From: Thermotoga sp. SG1
GTDB taxonomy: Bacteria; Thermotogota; Thermotogae; Thermotogales; Thermotogaceae
Assembly: GCF_002865985.1 (NCBI RefSeq)
Contig: NZ_LNDD01000004.1
Span: forward strand, 310,001-374,000
DNA: 64,000 bases
Direction of reading: 5' to 3'
Shown: positions 1 through 9,788 of the stretch, piece by piece
How positions within the stretch are numbered: the stretch's first letter is position 1
Layout of the letters: each line of letters opens with the position of its first letter
Translations under genes and position numbers: made by a program
Notes under the pieces: generated by a model
What the model was told of the DNA's origin: nothing
Databases searched by the model: none
What the model saw: the letters and a program-made list of their open reading frames with translations, nothing else

Positions 1-1
1 C

Positions 2-1474
2 GCTATTGGATCTCCCGTGTTCCTTGCAGAAGATGAGGAAATAGACATAGCACTGGGATTCGACGAATTGAAGAACAAAAACGTTGCGCTCCCGGTGGGC
101 GTTCTCAAAAACGGCAAACCCGCTTACCTAGATCTGAGGTACATACTAGGAGACAACGGGGCACACATCAACGTTTCGGGACAGTCCGGTGTGGCTGCGA
201 AGACCTCCTATACCACCTTCCTGGTGAAATCGATGATGGAAACGTCCTGGAAGACATCGGGAGAGCTAATGGAACTTCTAAGGGAAGCAAGATACATCAT
301 TTTCAACGTCAAGGGAGAAAGTTTGATGTTTCTTGACCGCACTTCAAAGGAATGGGAGTCGGAGAAGAAAAAGTGGGAAGAGATGTACAGGGTGCTTGGA
401 ATAGAACCAAAACCGTTTGAAAACGCAGTCTTCTACGCTCCGAGTAGACAAAAGGGTACTTACGTTCCCGCCGTGAACAAGCGTATGAGTGGAGTGAAAG
501 TTTACGGCTGGGACGTTTTCGACATCGTTGAAATGGGACTTTTAGAACTCATGTTCGATCCGGACGAGATGGCAAAGAATCAAAACTTTCAGCTGGCAGT
601 ATGGTCACTTCAAGAATACCTCACCCAGAGAATGGAAGAAATCTACCAGGAATTCCTGAGGAAGGGCTACATCAAAGACAAGCAGAAACTTCCCTCTCAG
701 GCACTGAGAGAAATCGTCGTTTCTAAAGGAGAGATCGTGGACATTCCCCTTGATCTCGATGATCTGATAACCCAGTTGAAGGAAGGAAAGGCAAGAGAGT
801 ACCTCGAAAAAGAAAACGTTCAACGTCAGACCATCAGCATGCTGATTCGAAGACTGAAGACCGCTCAGAAAATGGACTTCGACAGACTGTGGATAAAGCC
901 TCCCCTGAATCCCACCGTCGGGGTGGAGTACAGAATAAACTGGAACGTACCTGGAAGGGTGACCGTTGTGGACATCTCTAAACTGAGGACTCGGGCCCAG
1001 GCGTTCGTGGTGGGTGCTATTCTCTCTGAAGTGATGAGAGAAAAAGAAACAAACAACGGTTTCACCCAGCCCGTTTTCATCTTCCTTGATGAACTCAACA
1101 AGTACGCACCGAGACACGGTGGTGGTGCGCTTGCGAACATCTTCAGGGATGTGGCAGAACGGGGCAGATCGTTCAGGGTGATTCTCATCGGTGCGGAACA
1201 GACCGCCTCCGAGGTCGACTACAGGGTGATCACACAGGCTGCCACCGTTGTGGTTGGAAGGCAGAAAGGTGCAGAGCTTCTGAAGCCAGAGTACTCACAC
1301 CTCACGGATCACTACAAGAGAAAAGCTGCTCTTTTGAAGCAGGGTGAAGTGATAGTGGATCAACCGTTTTTAAACCTTCCACTCACAGTGAAGTTTCCGC
1401 TTCCGGCGTGGTGCACAAGAGAGGATGGCTACGTTTCAGATGGTGAAGACGAAGATGACGATTACATCATCTGA
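2..1474 (+). CDS. HerA/VirB4-like P-loop ATPase (5' end cut by window)
   Basis: The reading frame is open back to base 2, so the GTG at 17 is unlikely to be the true start and the gene begins before the window. A Walker A-like GQSGVAAKTS lies near the visible N-terminus. A Walker B run (VFIFLDELNKY) is followed by ERGRSFRVILIGAEQ, the usual layout of HerA/FtsK-superfamily (DUF87) ATPases. The C-terminus is a short acidic tail (DGEDEDDDY). Relatives work in DNA-end processing or DNA translocation, often beside NurA nuclease; no partner is visible here. It is convergent with phoR and the two overlap by 8 bp. Family is fairly sure, role unproven. Confidence 0.75.
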   Translation, partial: AIGSPVFLAEDEEIDIALGFDELKNKNVALPVGVLKNGKPAYLDLRYILGDNGAHINVSGQSGVAAKTSYTTFLVKSMMETSWKTSGELMELLREARYIIFNVKGESLMFLDRTSKEWESEKKKWEEMYRVLGIEPKPFENAVFYAPSRQKGTYVPAVNKRMSGVKVYGWDVFDIVEMGLLELMFDPDEMAKNQNFQLAVWSLQEYLTQRMEEIYQEFLRKGYIKDKQKLPSQALREIVVSKGEIVDIPLDLDDLITQLKEGKAREYLEKENVQRQTISMLIRRLKTAQKMDFDRLWIKPPLNPTVGVEYRINWNVPGRVTVVDISKLRTRAQAFVVGAILSEVMREKETNNGFTQPVFIFLDELNKYAPRHGGGALANIFRDVAERGRSFRVILIGAEQTASEVDYRVITQAATVVVGRQKGAELLKPEYSHLTDHYKRKAALLKQGEVIVDQPFLNLPLTVKFPLPAWCTREDGYVSDGEDEDDDYII

Positions 1475-2426
1475 ACCAGACGGTGAATTCTGATCCCACA
1501 AGCCACCGGGATTTGAATTCCAGTTTGTATCCCATCATGTCGCACAGATGCTTCACAATGGAGAGTCCAAGACCCGATCCAGGAGCCATCTTCGGGGCTT
1601 CCGAGCCTCTATAGAAACGCTCGAATATCCTTTCTTTCTCTTCTTCTTTTATTCCGATTCCCTGATCCTTCACTGCCAGTTTCTCCTCCGATATAGAGAC
1701 TTCCACTTCAGATTCCGGGTACGAGTATTTTACAGCGTTGGAGAGCAGGTTTTTCAGGATCGTATAGAAGACAAACCGGTCGGTTTCAACAGTTTCAACA
1801 TTTACAGAAAGCTTCACCCTGATCTTTTTGGATACGATCTTTTCGTAAAGATCATCAAGAGATCTCTCGAGCACTTCCCTTACAGGAACACGTTCCATTT
1901 TGAGTTCGTAGAGTCCTAGCTGTATCATGGTGAGGAGCTTCAGCTGTCTGATGATCGTCTCCATTCTGTTCAGTGAGCGGTCTATTTTGTCGAGTATTTC
2001 GAACTTTTCAGGATCTTTCTCCAGGTCCTTCAGAAGAAAGAGGTTTGCCTTTGAAGCAGAAAGTGGTGTGAAGAGTTCATGGGATACCGCCATGACGAAG
2101 TCGAGTTTTGCTTCGTTGAGTTTTTTCTCCTCGGTGAGATCGTTCACAACAAGAAGGCTCTTTCGAGGAAGGAAATGGAAAGAAACGAATCTTTTCGACT
2201 GAAGTTCAAAAAAATAGGCCTCGGTTTCCAGAGAGAAATCCTTCTTTTCCTGGATGCTACCGACGATTCTATCCATCTCTTTGCAGCTGAAAATAGATAT
2301 CAGACTCTTTCCCGTTCTGAAACCATACCTTTCCCCGGATCTGTTTGCCGAAACCACCTTTAATTCATTCAAAACCACTACCGCCTCTTTGATAGCGTCT
2401 AGATCCTCAAGATCGATCACCCTCAT
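1467..2426 (-). CDS. phoR: PhoR-type phosphate sensor histidine kinase
   Basis: A soluble-looking sensor kinase without transmembrane segments: a short PAS-like region, then an H-box (VSHELFTPLSA) and a HATPase domain with an N-box (LKNLLSNAVKYS), DQGIGIKEEE and GSGLGLSIVKH. It is the last gene of the pst-pho run and overlaps the end of phoB, which identifies it as the likely PhoB kinase. I placed the start at ATG 2426; a GTG at 2420 lies better behind GGGGTGAT and is an alternative. Absence of membrane helices suggests it senses through PhoU/Pst rather than directly (inference). Confidence 0.85.
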   Translation of the reverse strand: MRVIDLEDLDAIKEAVVVLNELKVVSANRSGERYGFRTGKSLISIFSCKEMDRIVGSIQEKKDFSLETEAYFFELQSKRFVSFHFLPRKSLLVVNDLTEEKKLNEAKLDFVMAVSHELFTPLSASKANLFLLKDLEKDPEKFEILDKIDRSLNRMETIIRQLKLLTMIQLGLYELKMERVPVREVLERSLDDLYEKIVSKKIRVKLSVNVETVETDRFVFYTILKNLLSNAVKYSYPESEVEVSISEEKLAVKDQGIGIKEEEKERIFERFYRGSEAPKMAPGSGLGLSIVKHLCDMMGYKLEFKSRWLVGSEFTVWFR

Positions 2427-3087
2427 CACCCCGGGTTGAAAATTTGTATCCAAGGCCCCTTACGGTCTTTATCCAGTTCTTTCCTATCTTAGAACGAATG
2501 GCACTGATGTGAACGTCCACCACCCTGTCGGAGACGAAGTCGTCTCCCCAGATTCTGTTCAGGATCTCTTCCCTCGAAAAGATCTTGTTAGGAGACAAGG
2601 CAAGAAGTTTCAGCACTTCGAATTCCTTTGCCGTCATTTCAATATTTTTTCCGTCGTACCTTACGACGTAATCTTCGGGAAAGATCTCGAGCTTTCCAAA
2701 CCTCAACACCTTTTGTTCCTTGCCCATCCTTCTCAAGACAGCTTTCACACGTGCAATTACTTCCCTGGGATTGAACGGCTTTGTCACGTAATCATCTGCT
2801 CCGAGTTCTATTCCGAAGATGCGATCCATGTCTCTGTCCCTTGCAGAAACGATGATTAGGGCCATTTCCGGATGAGACACCTTCATCTCCGGGATCTCTT
2901 CCATGGCAACACCGTCTGGAAACATGAGGTCCAGAATGAGAACGTTGTAGGCACCCTCTGAGAGTTTCTTTTTGAGTTCAAAAAGTGAGCCCGCTTCGTC
3001 ACATTCGTATCCTTCTACTTCTAGGTACCTCTTCAGAACACTCCTTATATCTTCATCGTCCTCAGCTATCAGAACCTTCACCGCCAT
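2407..3087 (-). CDS. phoB: PhoB/PhoP-like response regulator
   Basis: OmpR/PhoB-family regulator. The receiver domain has the acidic pocket (IAEDDED), the phospho-acceptor Asp in VLILDLMFPD, and the conserved Lys in DDYVTKPF. A C-terminal winged-helix domain carries the recognition segment VVDVHISAIRSKIG and the wing end RGLGYKF. It lies between phoU (26-bp overlap) and phoR (20-bp overlap). When phosphorylated it should bind the TTAACA repeats before pstS. Confidence 0.92.
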   Translation of the reverse strand: MAVKVLIAEDDEDIRSVLKRYLEVEGYECDEAGSLFELKKKLSEGAYNVLILDLMFPDGVAMEEIPEMKVSHPEMALIIVSARDRDMDRIFGIELGADDYVTKPFNPREVIARVKAVLRRMGKEQKVLRFGKLEIFPEDYVVRYDGKNIEMTAKEFEVLKLLALSPNKIFSREEILNRIWGDDFVSDRVVDVHISAIRSKIGKNWIKTVRGLGYKFSTRGDEGDRS

Positions 3088-3760
3088 CTTCTACACCTCT
3101 CAAAAATTCTCTCATGTTCTTTCCCGTCTCAATGTATATAACTTCTTCGCAGAGATTGTTCGCATGGTCTCCAATCCTTTCAAGATCGCGTGCTATGAGG
3201 ATGTACACCAGGGCAAGTTCAGCAGGTATGCCGTCCTCTTTTATCTTTTCCACGACGAGCTTTCTGATCCTTCTTTCCATCTCATCGATCACGTCGTCGA
3301 ACTTCCAGAGCCTGTAGGCAGAATCCACATCCTCTTCGACAAAGGCTTTGAAGGAGTCCTGAACCACCCTCAGGGTACTTCCGAACATGTCCTTTATTTC
3401 CTTCAGCATTTCAAACCGGATCTTCTTTTCGGAGAGAAACAGACATTTCTCGGCGATGTTGCAGGAAAGATCCCCGATCCGCTCGAGATCGTTGGAAAAC
3501 TTCAGGATGGTGATGATGTATCTGAGCTGTTTGAGGATGGGGTTGTACCTTGCTATGATCTGGTAAGCCTTTTCTTCTATCTCCCTGTTCAGTTCGTCTA
3601 TCATATCATCCGACTCGAGCACCTTTTTTGCAAGGGCTTCGTTCATGGTTTCAAGGCTCTCTATCGCATCGTTCAGTGATTCTGACACAAGAAAGAGCAT
3701 CTTCGAAACGTCCGATTTCAAAAGGGTCAACTCCCTTTCGAAATGAACGTGTTCCACCAT
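3062..3760 (-). CDS. phoU: PhoU phosphate signalling protein
   Basis: All-helical PhoU family protein of 232 residues made of two three-helix repeats. Each carries the acidic metal-binding helix pattern (LERIGDLSCNIAEKC in the first half, LERIGDHANNLCEE in the second). PhoU normally links Pst transporter state to PhoR and represses the regulon when phosphate is abundant. Its place between pstB and phoB fits. The ATG is preceded by a purine-rich GGAGGCGAAAAG. Confidence 0.93.
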   Translation of the reverse strand: MVEHVHFERELTLLKSDVSKMLFLVSESLNDAIESLETMNEALAKKVLESDDMIDELNREIEEKAYQIIARYNPILKQLRYIITILKFSNDLERIGDLSCNIAEKCLFLSEKKIRFEMLKEIKDMFGSTLRVVQDSFKAFVEEDVDSAYRLWKFDDVIDEMERRIRKLVVEKIKEDGIPAELALVYILIARDLERIGDHANNLCEEVIYIETGKNMREFLRGVEDGGEGSDS

Positions 3761-3773
3761 CTTTTCGCCTCCA

Positions 3774-4529
3774 TCATCCTATTTTTCCGGTCAGATACTC
3801 TTCGGTGAGTTTGCTCTTCGGTCTTTCTACGATCTCCCTTGTGGGACCGTATTCTATAAGCTCACCCCGGTACATGAAAGCTATGTAATCGGCGATTCTT
3901 ATTGCCTGTCCTATGTTGTGAGTGACGATCACGATCGTGTAGTTTTCAGAGAGCTCCTCCAGAAGCTTTTCGATCCTCTGAGTCGCTATCGGATCGAGGG
4001 CCGATGTTGGCTCGTCGAGTAGTATCACCTCTGGTTCCACAGCGAGTGCCCTCGCTATACAGAGCCTTTGCTGCTGGCCACCAGAAAGTTTCGTTCCGGG
4101 CTTGTTCAACTCTGATTTTACTTCATCCCAGAGTGCCGCCTTCTTCAAAGATTCTTCAACAATTCTGTCGAGTGCGTGCTTGTTTTTCATCCCATGGATC
4201 CTCGGTCCGAACGCCACGTTGTCGTAGATCGACATAGGAAAGGGAGTGGGTTTTTGAAACACCATTCCCACTTTTTTTCTGTATTCTGTCACATCGAGCT
4301 TTGGATCGTATATGTCCTGTCCCTTGAAGAATATCTTTCCCTCCACTTTGAAACCAGGCAAATGATCGTTCATTCTGTTTATACTCCTGAGGAGTGTGGT
4401 CTTTCCACACCCGGATGGTCCTATTATGGCGGTTATTTGATTTTTGAAGATCTTCATCGTCACGTTCTTGACGGCCACTTTATCACCGTAGTAAGCGCTG
4501 AAGTTTTCGATTTCAATGATGGGTTCCAT
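3774..4529 (-). CDS. pstB: PstB phosphate ABC transporter ATPase
   Basis: 251-residue ABC ATPase with Walker [20 protein letters not shown], signature [15 protein letters not shown], Walker [14 protein letters not shown] and the switch His in VTHN. The RSINRMND extension is typical of PstB. Its start overlaps the end of pstA by 17 bp. It powers high-affinity phosphate import through PstC/PstA. Confidence 0.95.
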   Translation of the reverse strand: MEPIIEIENFSAYYGDKVAVKNVTMKIFKNQITAIIGPSGCGKTTLLRSINRMNDHLPGFKVEGKIFFKGQDIYDPKLDVTEYRKKVGMVFQKPTPFPMSIYDNVAFGPRIHGMKNKHALDRIVEESLKKAALWDEVKSELNKPGTKLSGGQQQRLCIARALAVEPEVILLDEPTSALDPIATQRIEKLLEELSENYTIVIVTHNIGQAIRIADYIAFMYRGELIEYGPTREIVERPKSKLTEEYLTGKIG

Positions 4530-5343
4530 TCTCTCTCCTCCTCAGAAAGAAAGCTGCACCGTATATCAAAGCAACTATTATCATCAGAAAAGCCGCCGTT
4601 CCCTTTGCCATCCACTGAGCGGATTCGCCGTACGCTGCCGAGATGTAGTAGATGTGAGTTGGAAGAGTCATGACAGGTGAGAAAAGTCCCTTTGGAAGTT
4701 CCGTTGAGTAGAACACCGCACCCGTGAGCAGAACGGGAGCGGTTTCTCCCAGGGCTCTTCCACCCCCAACGAGAACGGCCGTGATGATACCTCTCTTCGC
4801 TGCTGGAAGGAGTACTTTGAAGATGACCTCCTCTTTCTTTGCCCCGAGGGCCAGAGCGGCTTCTCTTATCTCAACGGGTATAGCCTTCATGGTTTCCTTC
4901 GTCGAAGATGCGATAACAGGAAGCGTCATGAGCGAAAGAGTCAGTGCCGCGGCGATCATGGACGTTCCAAACTGAAGGGCCACACAAAAGAAAGCGAGTC
5001 CAAAAAGTCCGTAGACCACCGAAGGAATTCCACTCAGAGCAGTCAAAGAAATATCTATCCACCTTGCAACAACGTTTTCTCCGTATTCGGAAAGGAACAC
5101 CCCGGTGAAAACACCAAGAGGGATCGAGATCAGGAAAGTCAAAACCATGAGATAGAAACTTCCAAGGATGGCAGGGAAGATGCCTCCTTCGGTCATACCG
5201 CTTCTTGGATAGTCCAGAAAGAAGGAAGGAGAGAAATACTTCACTCCTCCCGCGACAATGGAAACGAAAAGAAACAAAACAGCGGCAAAGACCATGTAAC
5301 TGACTGCTCGAAACACGTAAGAGATGATCAGGTCCTTCTTCAT
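4513..5343 (-). CDS. pstA: PstA phosphate ABC permease
   Basis: Inner-membrane permease with about six hydrophobic segments and the cytoplasmic EAA loop ([20 protein letters not shown]) that docks on Pst[15 protein letters not shown] near the C-terminus is characteristic of PstA. The start codon overlaps the pstC stop (4-bp ATGA type). Confidence 0.94.
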   Translation of the reverse strand: MKKDLIISYVFRAVSYMVFAAVLFLFVSIVAGGVKYFSPSFFLDYPRSGMTEGGIFPAILGSFYLMVLTFLISIPLGVFTGVFLSEYGENVVARWIDISLTALSGIPSVVYGLFGLAFFCVALQFGTSMIAAALTLSLMTLPVIASSTKETMKAIPVEIREAALALGAKKEEVIFKVLLPAAKRGIITAVLVGGGRALGETAPVLLTGAVFYSTELPKGLFSPVMTLPTHIYYISAAYGESAQWMAKGTAAFLMIIVALIYGAAFFLRRRENGTHH

Positions 5344-6203
5344 CCTGTCTGCCTCCTCGATATGTATCTGGAAAGTCCCGTCAGAACAAGAGAGAGTACG
5401 AGAAGGATGAAACCTGCCGCAAAGAGTACGTGATAATGCATACTCCCGACGGCAACCTCACCGATTTCACTTGCGATCGCCGCCGTCAAGGGTTTTACGG
5501 GATCGAAGAGTGAACGTGGAATTATGGCAGCTCCTCCTCCCACCATGAGAACGATCATCGTTTCTCCAACTACCCTGTTTATGGTGAGAACAAAGGCGTT
5601 GAGAATTCCGGAAAGAGCTGCTCTTGTAGTCACTCTGAGGGTTGTGATGAAACGAGTAGCACCAAGAGCGAGTGCGCTTTCTTCGAGGGCTATATCAACA
5701 GAGTCGAGTGCCTCCAGTGAGAGTGAAACCGAGTAGGGAAGTGCTGTGAGAACAAGACCAATGGCGGCCAGAAGGAAGTTCTCTGTGGACCAGACGTCAA
5801 AGTGCAGCAGAATGGGTGCGACGTAGAACAGAACAAAAAGCCCTATGATCACAGAAGGAGTTCCTGCGAGGAACTCCACCGTGGTCCTTACGAGGCTCTT
5901 TTCGAGATCTCTAGCATACGTGTGGAGAAAGAACGCCACCAGATAACCGAGGGGAAGAAGGATAGCAGAAGAGAACGCCGTCAAAAGAAGCGTTCCCGCG
6001 ATCATAGCGAGCATTCCGTACTCTGGTGGATCCGCCGTTGGGTACCAGTAGACACTCGTGAAAAGCTCGCCCCCGACTTTCACGAGGGCGGGCCATGCCT
6101 CTTTCACAAGAAAGAACACAAGAAGAAAAAGAGCGAGGATTCCGCTGATGGAAAAGACGAATATCACAGATTTTCTGAAGAAATTCGCTACCTCTCTGTT
6201 CAG
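5340..6203 (-). CDS. pstC: PstC phosphate ABC permease (probable CTG start)
   Basis: Permease partner of PstA, with the EAA loop (ALEESALALGATRFITTLRV) and the PstC signature NRVVGETMIVLMVGGG. The first ATG/GTG/TTG-type start in frame is GTG 6167, but it has no ribosome-binding site and lies 50 bp after pstS. The only good site, GGAGGGG right after the pstS stop, is 6 nt upstream of an in-frame CTG at 6203. Starting there adds a basic 12-residue cytoplasmic lead (NREVANFFRKS), as expected for PstC. I therefore choose CTG. Confidence 0.85.
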   Translation of the reverse strand: MNREVANFFRKSVIFVFSISGILALFLLVFFLVKEAWPALVKVGGELFTSVYWYPTADPPEYGMLAMIAGTLLLTAFSSAILLPLGYLVAFFLHTYARDLEKSLVRTTVEFLAGTPSVIIGLFVLFYVAPILLHFDVWSTENFLLAAIGLVLTALPYSVSLSLEALDSVDIALEESALALGATRFITTLRVTTRAALSGILNAFVLTINRVVGETMIVLMVGGGAAIIPRSLFDPVKPLTAAIASEIGEVAVGSMHYHVLFAAGFILLVLSLVLTGLSRYISRRQTG

Positions 6204-6216
6204 AGTGAACCCCTCC

Positions 6217-7041
6217 TCACTGACCGTAAGCAGCCACGTAACCAGCTTTTTCTACCAGTTCCTGCCCTTTCTTTGAGAACGCAAACATGATGAATTCGAA
6301 AACGAGACTCCCCATCTCAGGAAACCCATTTGTCGCATCGACGAACATGAAGAGCGGTCTTGCTATCGGATACTTTCCCTTCAGGATGTTTTCCTTCGTC
6401 GGGTAGATGCCGTTCACCTTCAGAACCTTCACGTCGTCAGTGACGTATCCCACACCGACGTAGGCGATGGCGTACGGATTTCGTGCCACGTTTTCTATCT
6501 CGATCTGGGTGCTCTCGACCATTCTCACGTAAGGTGCCATCCTTGCACCACCGAGGACTTTGCTTTCGAAGGTCTCGTAGGTTCCAGAGGCGGTGTTTCT
6601 GGAGTAGACGACGATCCTTTTTCTCGGTAGATTCGGGTTCACCTGAGACCAGTACTGGATCTCACCGGTGTAGATCTTCTTCAGTGTCTCTATGGAGATG
6701 TCATCGATTCCAAGGTCCTTGTTCACGATGATGGCTATCCCGTCGAATCCAATGAGAAACGGTATGAAGTACTTTCCTTCCTTGTTCATTCGTTCGATCT
6801 CTTCAGGTTTGAGCCATCTGCTGGAGTTGGCGATGTCTGTTGTTCCGTTGAAGAGGGCGGCTATCCCCGTGGAAGATCCCGCACCTTCGAGTGTCACTTG
6901 AACATCGGGATGGACCTTCTTGAACTCCTCGATCCACAACTGTGCGATGGGAAAGACCGTGTTGGAGCCCTTGATGACGAGTGTTTCTGCCACAAGGAAG
7001 ACCGAAACAGCGAGAAGAAACATCACAAGGAACTTTTTCAT
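6217..7041 (-). CDS. pstS: PstS periplasmic phosphate-binding protein
   Basis: First gene of the phosphate operon. An N-terminal signal peptide (MKKFLVMFLLAVSVFLVAE) precedes the mature start LVIKGSNTVFPIAQ. Phosphate-contact motifs include the GAGSSTG loop and SRNTASGTYE. No lipobox Cys is visible, so it is probably a soluble periplasmic protein. The ATG at 7041 lies 6 nt after GGGAGGTG. Confidence 0.95.
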   Translation of the reverse strand: MKKFLVMFLLAVSVFLVAETLVIKGSNTVFPIAQLWIEEFKKVHPDVQVTLEGAGSSTGIAALFNGTTDIANSSRWLKPEEIERMNKEGKYFIPFLIGFDGIAIIVNKDLGIDDISIETLKKIYTGEIQYWSQVNPNLPRKRIVVYSRNTASGTYETFESKVLGGARMAPYVRMVESTQIEIENVARNPYAIAYVGVGYVTDDVKVLKVNGIYPTKENILKGKYPIARPLFMFVDATNGFPEMGSLVFEFIMFAFSKKGQELVEKAGYVAAYGQ

Positions 7042-7114
7042 GGAGAACACCTCCCACGCTGGAATTCTACCGCTTATTAATTTCCGGGTTTTCTTTATGA
7101 GATTTCATACGATT

Positions 7115-7130
7115 TGTTAAGAAGTGTTAA
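7115..7130 (-). promoter_or_regulatory. Pho box upstream of pstS
   Basis: On the minus strand two exact TTAACA hexamers lie 10 bp apart (7125-7130 and 7115-7120), about 75 bp upstream of the pstS start. Tandem TTAACA-like repeats at one-turn spacing are the known PhoB/PhoP binding pattern of Gram-positive-type Pho regulons. The downstream repeat could also act as a weak -35. The rest of 7042-7222 shows no gene. Confidence 0.65.
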
Positions 7131-7222
7131 GCACTCTGCGGCAGCTTTTGATTGTTTCCACGTTCAGGGAAGGTCTTCAAGAAGGGTATAGTTTTTCCAG
7201 AATGGACAAAAAGGTTGTGTAG

Positions 7223-7867
7223 TCATAAGTTTTCGAATTCAATGTCTCTTCGCAGGAGCTCCAGATGTTCATGACACAGGCCCTTCACTCTTTCAAGTTC
7301 ACAGACAGTATGGCAATTATGTAGAAAACAAAACTCATCCTTACAAAAAATTTCCCCGTACTCATAAAATGCATAAAATTGAAGAAGCAGCATTTTCAAG
7401 ACTTTTTCAACGTCCATATCAACCTTTTCTTCGAAGCCGAGAGAATACTTCAGGTAGTATCCAACATCTTTCGCAGGTGCATAGAAAATTCCTTTGAAGG
7501 AGATAACGGCCGCTGGCCCCATTACAATCATTCGAAGGTGATATCTACTATCCTCACCAAATGTTGCTATTAACCTGTTTGTTATCAAAACATTTGGTGT
7601 TGTGGGGTTAACATCTTTCACGAATTCCTTCAATAATTCGATACCGTCATAGATTACTCCTTCTACACGATTCTTAATTTCATTTTCTATCTCTATTGGA
7701 AAAGGATCGTAAAATTTCCTTTCGTGTGGATTTCTGACCCTTATTTTTGCCAGCAAAGCAGGATTCTTGAACTGATACTTTCCAACAGATACTGAGAATT
7801 TGAAAATTTTCTTTATCTTTTCAAAAAAAGAAGGAGCCTCCAGGGGAGGCTCAAAATATATTCTCAT
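7223..7867 (-). CDS. Uncharacterised Cys/His-rich protein paired with Thi4
   Basis: 214 residues, starting inside the end of thi4 (4-bp overlap), so the two are translationally coupled. The middle contains [25 protein letters not shown]. The C-terminal 50 residues hold a dense cluster of possible metal ligands ([18 protein letters not shown], then CHEH). The central motif resembles the archaeal DUF6775 putative-metallopeptidase family as I remember it, but I cannot confirm that. No signal peptide or membrane segment. Function unknown; coupling suggests a role in metal or sulfur supply for Thi4. Confidence 0.7.
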   Translation of the reverse strand: MRIYFEPPLEAPSFFEKIKKIFKFSVSVGKYQFKNPALLAKIRVRNPHERKFYDPFPIEIENEIKNRVEGVIYDGIELLKEFVKDVNPTTPNVLITNRLIATFGEDSRYHLRMIVMGPAAVISFKGIFYAPAKDVGYYLKYSLGFEEKVDMDVEKVLKMLLLQFYAFYEYGEIFCKDEFCFLHNCHTVCELERVKGLCHEHLELLRRDIEFENL

Positions 7868-8661
7868 CGTTCGCTTTCTTCCTCCTTAAACTTCTCCAAT
7901 ATTACTTGTGCTGCTCTTTTACCACTCAAGAGCATACCACCGAACGTTGGACCCATCCTTGGAAGACCGAAGACAGTGGAAACCGCCATTCCTGTAACAA
8001 TCAATCCCGGGAAAATTTCACCAGTGTGATTTATAACAGCATCTTCACTCTCCTCAACCCACATAGATCCGTGTCCTCTTGTTTGTAACAGCCCTTTCTC
8101 CTCCAATTTCTTAGCCACAAAAGCATCATGCCCAGTGGCATCAATCACAAAGCCAGACTCCAAGGCTATTGGATCAACGCAGGTTATCTGTCTTGGCAAA
8201 GACTGAATAGGAGTCCAATTTATGACAACTCCTGCCACTTTATTATCCTTTATTACCACATCATCAAAGTTAGTCATATTAAGGAATTTTACTCCCGCAT
8301 CACATGCACTTGCAATGAGCTTTGAACAAGCGTGGGGACCGTCAGCAACGTAAAGCCCTTCTTTGTACTTTTCATAAGGTACTCCTATTTCATCTAAAAT
8401 CTCCTGAGCAGGTGCTCTCACCGTGACTTTGTTCATAAGGAATCCTCCTATCCAGAATCCTCCACCTAGGTAGTTGTTTCTTTCTATGACTAATACCTTC
8501 TTTCCTGCTCTTGCCAGTTCTCTTGCTGCCATAAGACCACTTGGCCCTGCTCCAACGATTATTACATCAGACTCGGTATGTTCTTTCAACATAGAATAGA
8601 ACGTATCCACGATGGCTGAAGTTATATCTTTTTCACTCACTCTGGCCAGAATCTTCGACAT
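7864..8661 (-). CDS. thi4: Thi4-family thiazole synthase
   Basis: FAD/NAD-binding Thi4 family, 265 residues. The dinucleotide motif [19 protein letters not shown] starts at residue 32, followed by a conserved [11 protein letters not shown] and a C-terminal [15 protein letters not shown]. Yeast THI4 donates sulfur from its own active-site Cys; many archaeal enzymes have His there and use sulfide catalytically. Here the matching segment reads ITCVDP, putting Cys161 at that position. No other thiamine gene is nearby. It heads a two-gene operon with its own promoter, beside the sulfur genes. Start ATG 8661 follows GGAGGGGTG. Confidence 0.85.
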   Translation of the reverse strand: MSKILARVSEKDITSAIVDTFYSMLKEHTESDVIIVGAGPSGLMAARELARAGKKVLVIERNNYLGGGFWIGGFLMNKVTVRAPAQEILDEIGVPYEKYKEGLYVADGPHACSKLIASACDAGVKFLNMTNFDDVVIKDNKVAGVVINWTPIQSLPRQITCVDPIALESGFVIDATGHDAFVAKKLEEKGLLQTRGHGSMWVEESEDAVINHTGEIFPGLIVTGMAVSTVFGLPRMGPTFGGMLLSGKRAAQVILEKFKEEESER

Positions 8662-8664
8662 AAT

Positions 8665-8981
8665 TCACCCCTCCTGATACGAAAGGTTGATTTACAACCA
8701 GCGCACTTCTGCACGATCCATACTTTTCAAAATTTAGTATCACCTTACCGGAAATGAGTGTCAATTTCCTGAACGAAAATGAAAAGAACATTTTACTCTG
8801 TTTTAATTAGTGAACAGCCAGGACTGTATCCGGAATTTCCCAAAAGCAACAAAGAGAAACACTTCAAAGTTTTGAACAGATTCCACTACCCACCTTTCCT
8901 TTCCGATACTATGAATATGTTCAAGATCCTCCCGCACATGGGTAAAATCTCCCAAAACTACCCCAAAGTGAAGCCTCGATC
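8665..8981. other. Intergenic stretch between thi4 and transposase remnant
   Basis: About 315 bp. Apart from the thi4 promoter it contains a 68-codon open frame (8779-8985, plus) without a convincing ribosome-binding site or recognisable motif. It may be the left end of the degraded insertion element or older gene debris. I found no clear terminal inverted repeat. Confidence 0.4.
8736..8764 (-). promoter_or_regulatory. Probable sigma-A promoter of thi4
   Basis: Minus strand TTGACA (8759-8764), 17-bp spacer, GATACT (8736-8741), about 75 bp upstream of the thi4 ATG. The -35 is perfect, the -10 is 4 of 6. The operator seen before rrf2 and cysC is not present here. Confidence 0.5.
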
Positions 8982-9788
8982 ATGAAGCTGAAAAGATTAA
9001 CTCCAGATACAATTCAAAAGCTCATAAAGCTCATAGAGAATGAATTAACCCCTCAGGATGGAAAGAGAAAGCGCGGAAGACCAAAAGTCTACTCCGACAG
9101 TTTCATACTCCTCGTGTCCTTCATAAAGACCATGATGAATCTCTCATTCAGAGACACTGTCTACCATATCCAGCATACCCTAAAGATGAAATCTCCTTCC
9201 GTATCAACACTTCATTACAGGTTCTCCAAACTGGATGAGAAGCTCCTTGAGAAGATATTTGAGAAAGTGCTCGAGAAGCTGAAAGTAAATGAAGACGAAG
9301 AGCTTGAATTTATAGTTTTAGATGGCACAGGGTTTGGATATGGGGGCAAAGGGGAGCTGAACTACAAGAGAGGGAGTGAGATAAGGTTGGCGGAAGCATT
9401 GTATGGGATGAGCAGGGAGGTATTGGAGGAGTTCTTTGAGATGGCGGAAGAAGCGATAATTCCAGTTAGAGACACACTGCGTACGAGGGTGAAGGATGAG
9501 GTTAGGAAGAAGGCGAAGGATATGTATGAGAGATACAGGGATAGTTATAGGAACAGGTATGTGGTGGAGCAAGTGATAGGTAAGATAAAGAACGCGTATG
9601 GAGGTATTGAGAGAGCGAAGAGTTATGAGATGGCGGTGAAAAGCATCTGGGCGAAGATGATACTTTACAACTGGGCGATAATTTTTTGCTTTTGTTTCTG
9701 GTCAGAGATGGGTTATTTCGAAGGCTATCACACCATTACTATGTTTCTAGAACAGATTCCCGATACTATTGACAACATAATTCTCTGA
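8982..9788 (+). pseudogene. Decayed DDE transposase (IS4/IS5, ISC1058-like)
   Basis: 268 codons open, but the protein looks internally deleted. The N-terminal helical domain and first catalytic Asp (VLDGTGFGYG) are present. After YKRGSEIR the sequence jumps straight to LAEALYG, and after EMAEE straight to AIIPVRDTLRTR. The stretch that should hold the second catalytic Asp (GDGAYDS-like in relatives) is missing. The C-terminal YVVEQVIGKIKNAYGG with the final Glu is kept. The last 25 codons run into the rrf2 promoter and are probably not IS sequence. It is unlikely to be active. Confidence 0.75.

Noticed and set aside
8779-8985. 68-codon ORF before the transposase
   Set aside because: No ribosome-binding site, no recognisable domain, overlaps the transposase start; more likely IS end or debris.
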